DNA from: CAYGBW01 sp964348185
Lineage (GTDB): Bacteria > Desulfobacterota > BSN033 > WVXP01
Assembly: GCA_964348185.1 (NCBI GenBank)
Contig: CAYGBW010000033.1
Location: forward strand, 1-38,507
Direction: 5' to 3'
DNA: 38,507 nucleotides
Shown here one piece after another: positions 35,255 to 38,507 of this stretch. Each line of letters opens with the position of its first letter. The stretch's first letter is position 1. Position numbers and translations under genes: made by a program. The notes below the pieces were generated by a model. It was not told where the DNA came from, did no database searches, and saw only the letters and a program-made list of their open reading frames with translations.

Positions 35255-35567
35255 TTTATCTCCACTACTGAATCGGGAAAGAAAAACTCAAGGCAAACCT
35301 CCCTAATTCTCCTCTTTCCGAGCAAACCTTCGGTCTTAGCCCATGCCAGCAGACCCACAAGAAATAGCCTATCGCCTCTGATCTCCCAGCTGGCAATGTG
35401 CCCATCATAAGCATCTGTGCGGCAAATCGCCAATTTGATTCCACTCCCAGGGCATTCTGATTCTTGGAAAAGAAGCCTTTGAGAAGTTGCATCAGGCCTA
35501 CATCAGCTATCAAATCTCGGAAGTACACAATAAACGGCCTGCATTCCTTAATTGTCAGGGTTCTCAC
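35251..35567 (-). pseudogene. Frameshifted small cassette gene
   Basis: A GTG at 35567 with a perfect AAGGAGGT opens MRTLTIKECRPFIVYFRD, but the coherent C-terminus (CRTDAYDGHIASWEIRGDRL, LFLVGLL) is in another frame, which ends at 35251 and overlaps the next GTG by 4 nt. The switch needs one indel between about 35510 and 35430; the C-terminal frame has a stop just upstream of that. The intact protein would be about 105 aa. The WEI-x3-LFLV pattern resembles small hypothetical proteins often found in cassettes and operons. It begins 17 nt after the attC site. A sequencing error is possible. Confidence 0.65.
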
Positions 35568-35579
35568 AATGAACCTCCT

Positions 35580-35660
35580 TCATAACACGATGAAGTTCAG
35601 CCGACAGAGCCACGGTGCAGGGCACCGTGGCTCTGTCGGCCGCAACGCCTTGTTAGCCCG
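35580..35660 (-). other. attC site (integron recombination site, 59-base element)
   Basis: On the minus strand: R''-like GGGCTAACAA, L'' region GTTGCGGCCGAC, an 18-bp perfect stem CCGACAGAGCCACGGTGC (plus strand 35601-35618) with its complement at 35622-35639 around a 3-nt loop, L' region GTCGGCTGAACT, and R' CGTGTTATG. The box order and the unpaired spacer match known attC sites such as that of aadA cassettes. It lies 4 nt beyond one gene's stop and just before the next gene's ribosome site, as cassettes require. Confidence 0.82.
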
Positions 35661-35663
35661 CAA

Positions 35664-36209
35664 TCATTGTCTCGGGCTACACCTCGTCTCCGTACTCATG
35701 GCTATCGAGAAATCCGATAAGTCAAGCGTGACCTTGGTCTCAATAGCCGCACCCAGGCCTCCTGACTTCCACTCTTTACGCTTTGGGCAGTTCTCATCTG
35801 TTGCTGGTCCCGTCTGCATCCAAAACCCAAATGATCCATTCTGCAGCTCAGCCGGTCCCGAATAGGAACTCTCATAGACTTTCTCTCGCTTTCCGAGATC
35901 CCAGATTATGAAGTCGCGCGGGTCGGGGCCGGTACCGCTATCAAGAATCAAGAGGTCCCTGTGAAGAGCCATAAAATACTCCGCCCATTCATTCTTAATC
36001 TCAAAATCGCCTTCCTCAACCTGGTACTTGCATTCAGATTCGGAATCGGGTCGTTTGTACTTGACCAAGAAATCGTTCCCCGCTTCTTCGTTTTCTCTCT
36101 CCACGACTAGATAATCGTCAGATTCATGACACACGACTTTCCTTGTCTCAGCCGCAAAAAGTCCTCCGAACCAAAGAACCAACACAACTGAAACGATGGA
36201 GCTCCTCAT
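35664..36209 (-). CDS. Secreted hypothetical protein (integron cassette gene)
   Basis: 181-aa protein with a signal sequence (SSIVSVVLVLWFGGLFAAE) and AGGAGGAG about 5 nt before the ATG. The mature part is acidic with no cofactor motif: DDYLVVERENEEAG, FIIWDLGKREKVYES and FGFWMQTGPATDENC. The beta-rich WDLGKREKVY pattern is common in small periplasmic proteins. I do not recognise a family. Its stop is followed directly by the attC site, and its 5' side is near GTTCACC (36224-36230), a possible cassette insertion point, so it is the first cassette of the array. Confidence 0.75.
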   Translation of the reverse strand: MRSSIVSVVLVLWFGGLFAAETRKVVCHESDDYLVVERENEEAGNDFLVKYKRPDSESECKYQVEEGDFEIKNEWAEYFMALHRDLLILDSGTGPDPRDFIIWDLGKREKVYESSYSGPAELQNGSFGFWMQTGPATDENCPKRKEWKSGGLGAAIETKVTLDLSDFSIAMSTETRCSPRQ

Positions 36210-36536
36210 TTCGTCTCCTCCTGAGCGGGTGAACGTTATGCATCACCCTTCGCGCGGAAGATTTCCCATATAATCCAACAAAAATGAAAACCCTTCACCC
36301 CGCCTCAGATCCTGAAGTCAGGATTGCTGCCTGAGGGCATTGCACCGACATTCTTTCTGGCTAGCAAAACAGGGGCCAGGCTAGAGGGAGTAGACGAGAT
36401 CCGCAGGTGATTTGCGATAAGGGAAACACTGAGACTGGGGAGAGGTCAGAAACACGGTGAGCGGGGGGCTGTTTTCCAAGGACGAAGAGCGTGAGGGAAC
36501 CCATTTCACTTGCGGATTCTTACCTGTCCTAATGGC
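36210..36536. other. attI/promoter region of the relic integron (no gene)
   Basis: This 327-bp stretch separates the minus-strand first cassette gene from the plus-strand integrase remnant, exactly where an integron keeps its attI site and cassette promoter. On the minus strand CATAACGTTCACCCGC, just before the cassette ribosome site, could hold the insertion point, but no clear pair of -35/-10 boxes stands out. Confidence 0.4.
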
Positions 36537-36659
36537 ATGCCGGTTATGACACAAAAGCAGCGGGAAAAGCTGTTGGACCAGGTTCGGGACCGTATTCAGA
36601 TGAGGCACCCCTGCATTCGAACAGAGACCGCCTCTGTAAGTTGGCTCAGGCGTTACATC
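36537..36659 (+). pseudogene. intI: Integron integrase (IntI) N-terminal remnant
   Basis: The frame reads KQREKLLDQVRDRIQMRH then IRTETASVSWLRRYI, the N-terminal core-binding (SAM-like) helices of integron-type tyrosine recombinases (usual pattern LLDQVRxRIRxKHYSxRTExAYxxWIRRFI). After I at 36659 similarity stops; the frame continues to 36863 with no recombinase features, so the catalytic domain (RHRY) is absent. Only about 40 of some 320 residues remain. It is divergent from the cassette genes, as in real integrons. Confidence 0.75.
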
Positions 36660-36750
36660 ACTCGAGCAACAAGTCGAATCAAGCAGAGCTGTTGCAACCC
36701 TTTAGGAGAATATCAAAGGCACGTCCTTTGGGTTTGGATTCTTGACCCCG

Positions 36751-37416
36751 TCATCCTTTTTGCACGGGGATTATCACGATATTCACTCTTCGATTTAGTG
36801 CAGCGGTCGAGGAAACCGGCATTGATTCACCATATCCAATCGTCTGGATTCTATCCGGATTGACTCCTCGTTGTGCAAGAGCGTTCTTGACCGCCATGGC
36901 TCGCCTTTCAGACAACTGTTGATTGTAGGATTCAGAACCCGATGCGTCGGTGTGCCCCTCGACGCTCAACATTGTTTGGGGGTATTTGTTCAATATATCC
37001 GAGACTCGGTCAATCTCTATATAGGCTCCCGGCTTCAAGACCGACGAGTCGAAATCAAACAGAATGTCTGATCTGAATGTCGCCGTCAGAACGTCTTGTG
37101 ACCTCGAAACACTCATCGCCTCCGATTGAGCCGCGATGGCTTGTAACTCCTGTTCCTGTCTGTCCATATAAGCACCAATTTGGTGTCCAGCAAGTCCTCC
37201 CACAATTGCACCCGCAATTCCTCCTATTATGGTGCCCTTTGTTCCGCCAACGTGACTCCCAATGACAGCACCTGTTGCGGCACCTGTGGCACCCCCAATG
37301 ACCGCTCCCTTTTTCGCTTTTGTGGCTTGTTGATAACTCGCACATGAAAACACAAAGGAAGCCAAAACCAAGACCGCTGCGATCACGATAGGTCGTCTAA
37401 GAAATATCCTCTTCAT
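36751..37416 (-). CDS. OmpA-family outer-membrane lipoprotein (YiaD-like)
   Basis: 221-aa lipoprotein with an excellent AAGGAGG 8 nt before the ATG. Signal and lipobox LASFVFSC (Cys about 25), then a glycine-zipper segment (GAVIGGATGAATGAVIG and GIAGAIVGGLAG, about 38-82), a short coiled stretch, and the peptidoglycan-binding OmpA C-terminal domain with ILFDFDSSVLKPGA, VEGHTDASGS, NQQLSERRAMAVKNAL and GYGESMPV...NRRVNIVI. It anchors the outer membrane to the cell wall. The 3' end overlaps the non-homologous extension of the integrase remnant. Confidence 0.93.
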   Translation of the reverse strand: MKRIFLRRPIVIAAVLVLASFVFSCASYQQATKAKKGAVIGGATGAATGAVIGSHVGGTKGTIIGGIAGAIVGGLAGHQIGAYMDRQEQELQAIAAQSEAMSVSRSQDVLTATFRSDILFDFDSSVLKPGAYIEIDRVSDILNKYPQTMLSVEGHTDASGSESYNQQLSERRAMAVKNALAQRGVNPDRIQTIGYGESMPVSSTAALNRRVNIVIIPVQKG

Positions 37417-37905
37417 CTTTTATCCTCCTTCCCTCGATCAAGGCCACAAAACATCCCAACCCCTTTTCTCATCCTTAATCACAGGGCTTCTGCTTCCATC
37501 CCCCTTCGGATTGAAACCCTCTTCGAGATGTTTCTTCGGTTATTTGGGCATTTTCATGAGGATTTCTTAACCTTTTGGGATCTCTGAAGACCTAAGTTAT
37601 ATAGTACCATGTCCATTATGCCGCGTCAAAAACCGCCTTCAGATCTTTCTAAAACCTCACGTTCAGGGGGTAATCCGAAGTTATTCAGCGTTTGGTACTC
37701 CTCCACAGGCCCACGCAATCCGAAAGGATCAGAGAGGGAAGGCCAAACGTAACGCCCCTGATCCAACCCTCACACATCCCATGTCCCACCCTAGACCTAT
37801 CCCTTTCCCTGAAGAGATCAACTCATCAAGAATTGGGAGGTTCTCCTTGTTTTTCCTCGATTCTTGGTTCCTTAATCGAAGAACCCACAGGTTTTGGGGA
37901 ATTCC

Positions 37906-37914
37906 TGTGGATAA
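37906..37914 (-). promoter_or_regulatory. DnaA box TTATCCACA
   Basis: Exact match to the DnaA 9-mer on the minus strand (plus TGTGGATAA). It follows a CCACAGG / CCTGTGG inverted pair around GTTTTGGGGAATT (about 37884-37910). Confidence 0.6.
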
Positions 37915-38084
37915 GTGGGGATGTTGAGGACGTAAGGTACCGTAGGAAAAGCAGAAGTGGCAATTTGCCTACTTTTTGTGCAAACGAAAAGTCCTGCTAT
38001 TTCAACGTGTTAAACTGGATTAAGTGATTGTTTATCAATTGAGGGAGAAAGGAGTCCCCTAGTCTGTCAACTCAATGTAGGCGG

Positions 38085-38093
38085 TGTGGATAA
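38085..38093 (-). promoter_or_regulatory. DnaA box TTATCCACA, second
   Basis: A second exact DnaA 9-mer in the same orientation, 179 bp from the first, beside an A/T-rich stretch (about 37970-38045). Confidence 0.6.
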
Positions 38094-38255
38094 CTCGTCA
38101 AATCCCCTCAAATCGTGTCGATACCTGTCAAAAAAACCAAATTCCCGTGGCCAGAAGTGACACCCTAGGCGAACTTAGTTCGCTTCGCTCACAATTGGGT
38201 TGGCCGACTGCGCCAGTCTACTCCGCCGTGGTGACTACGGCAACGAAGGCCGGAT

Positions 38256-38311
38256 AGTTGCCTATGGCTACGACGGCTGAATTGGAGTAATGGAATGATG
38301 GAATAATGGAC
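38256..38311 (+). repeat. Dispersed intergenic repeat B, copy 2
   Basis: TTGCCTATGGCTACGACGG, then GAATTGGAGTAATGGA, matching copy 1 at 6038-6080, followed by TGGAATGATGGAATAATGG. A 12-bp inverted counterpart, TCCATTATTCCA, lies at 38439-38450. Confidence 0.6.
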
Positions 38312-38507
38312 AGAATTATGGGCTCAAGGCACAAGGCGAAAGGTTAGAGAAAAACCAAATGCTTTCCGCCTTACACCCTAAGCCTTGCTATACATGCTTT
38401 TTGCGATTTTGTTACCCAGTACTCCAATATTCCACCGTTCCATTATTCCATGCGCATGGCACAAAAAATAGCGCCATTATAAGGCTATTTGGTTTCAATA
38501 AGTTATA

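Larger units (their letters stand above)
37417..38507. other. Large gene-free region with DnaA boxes and repeats
   Basis: About 1.09 kb to the window end. A 111-codon plus-strand frame (37692-38027) has no ribosome site and no protein character. The region has two exact DnaA boxes, AT-rich parts near 37970-38040, repeat B copy 2 and TGGAAT-type repeats. No rRNA or tRNA seen. Confidence 0.5.

Noticed and set aside
37692..38027. 111-codon frame in the 3' gap
   Set aside because: No ribosome site or domain; covers one DnaA box; probably chance.
38060..38130. Possible IS21-type end (TGTCAACTC, GTGGATAAC, repeated TGTC words)
   Set aside because: No transposase nearby and no matching second end seen; the GTGGATAA match is better explained as a DnaA box.

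Overview
The window (about 52-55% GC by eye) looks like a chromosomal segment of an uncultured Desulfobacterota (former Deltaproteobacteria) or close relative. This is inferred from family content and order: LysM protein-dprA-topA-trmFO synteny, DsrE-like, DUF2148, PilZ, Slp and ArsA-type genes, and strong GGAGG ribosome sites with GTG/TTG starts. No rRNA, tRNA, CRISPR array or intact transposase was found, so the taxonomy stays tentative.

Left part (0-19.4 kb), mostly housekeeping. A D-aminoacylase-type amidohydrolase is followed by an OmpR-type regulator, its histidine kinase and a DegP/HtrA protease, which together suggest an envelope-stress module. Next come an SbcD-like phosphoesterase and a short alkyltransferase. 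A LysM protein precedes the run dprA-topA-trmFO-small CxxC protein-HD hydrolase-HAD hydrolase. On the opposite strand lie an Slp lipoprotein with a Tyr/Pro tail, a GNAT acetyltransferase, a small kinase, an ICMT-like methyltransferase and a secreted dienelactone hydrolase.

Middle (19.4-28.5 kb), looser. It holds a decayed DUF4412-like gene, a small unknown protein, a secreted DsrE-like protein, a secreted GH-A-like glycosidase, an adenine deaminase, a YkgJ-type Cys-rich protein whose end overlaps a PilZ gene by 149 nt, a CxxC thioredoxin-like protein and an EEP phosphatase/nuclease.

Right part (28.5-38.5 kb), most interesting. (a) On the minus strand, a CstA carbon-starvation transporter with a long leader is followed by two small paralogous proteins of unknown family and two ArsA/Get3-like ATPases. 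The ATPases have lost different catalytic-motif residues: the second has Asn for the switch-I Asp and an in-frame amber codon. This resembles an asymmetric ATPase pair with dedicated small partners and is the best candidate here for an undescribed system. (b) At 34.5-36.7 kb lies a decayed chromosomal integron: a truncated integrase start on the plus strand, divergent cassette-like genes on the minus strand, one well-formed attC site and one degenerate one. One cassette gene is frameshifted. (c) After an OmpA lipoprotein comes about 1.1 kb without a convincing gene. It carries two exact TTATCCACA DnaA boxes and dispersed repeats, so it may be a replication-origin-like or regulatory region.

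Several short dispersed repeat families recur between genes, including a hairpin element with GNRA-type loops (10.3, 21.8 and 23.3 kb) and REP-like palindromes (33.5-33.7 kb).
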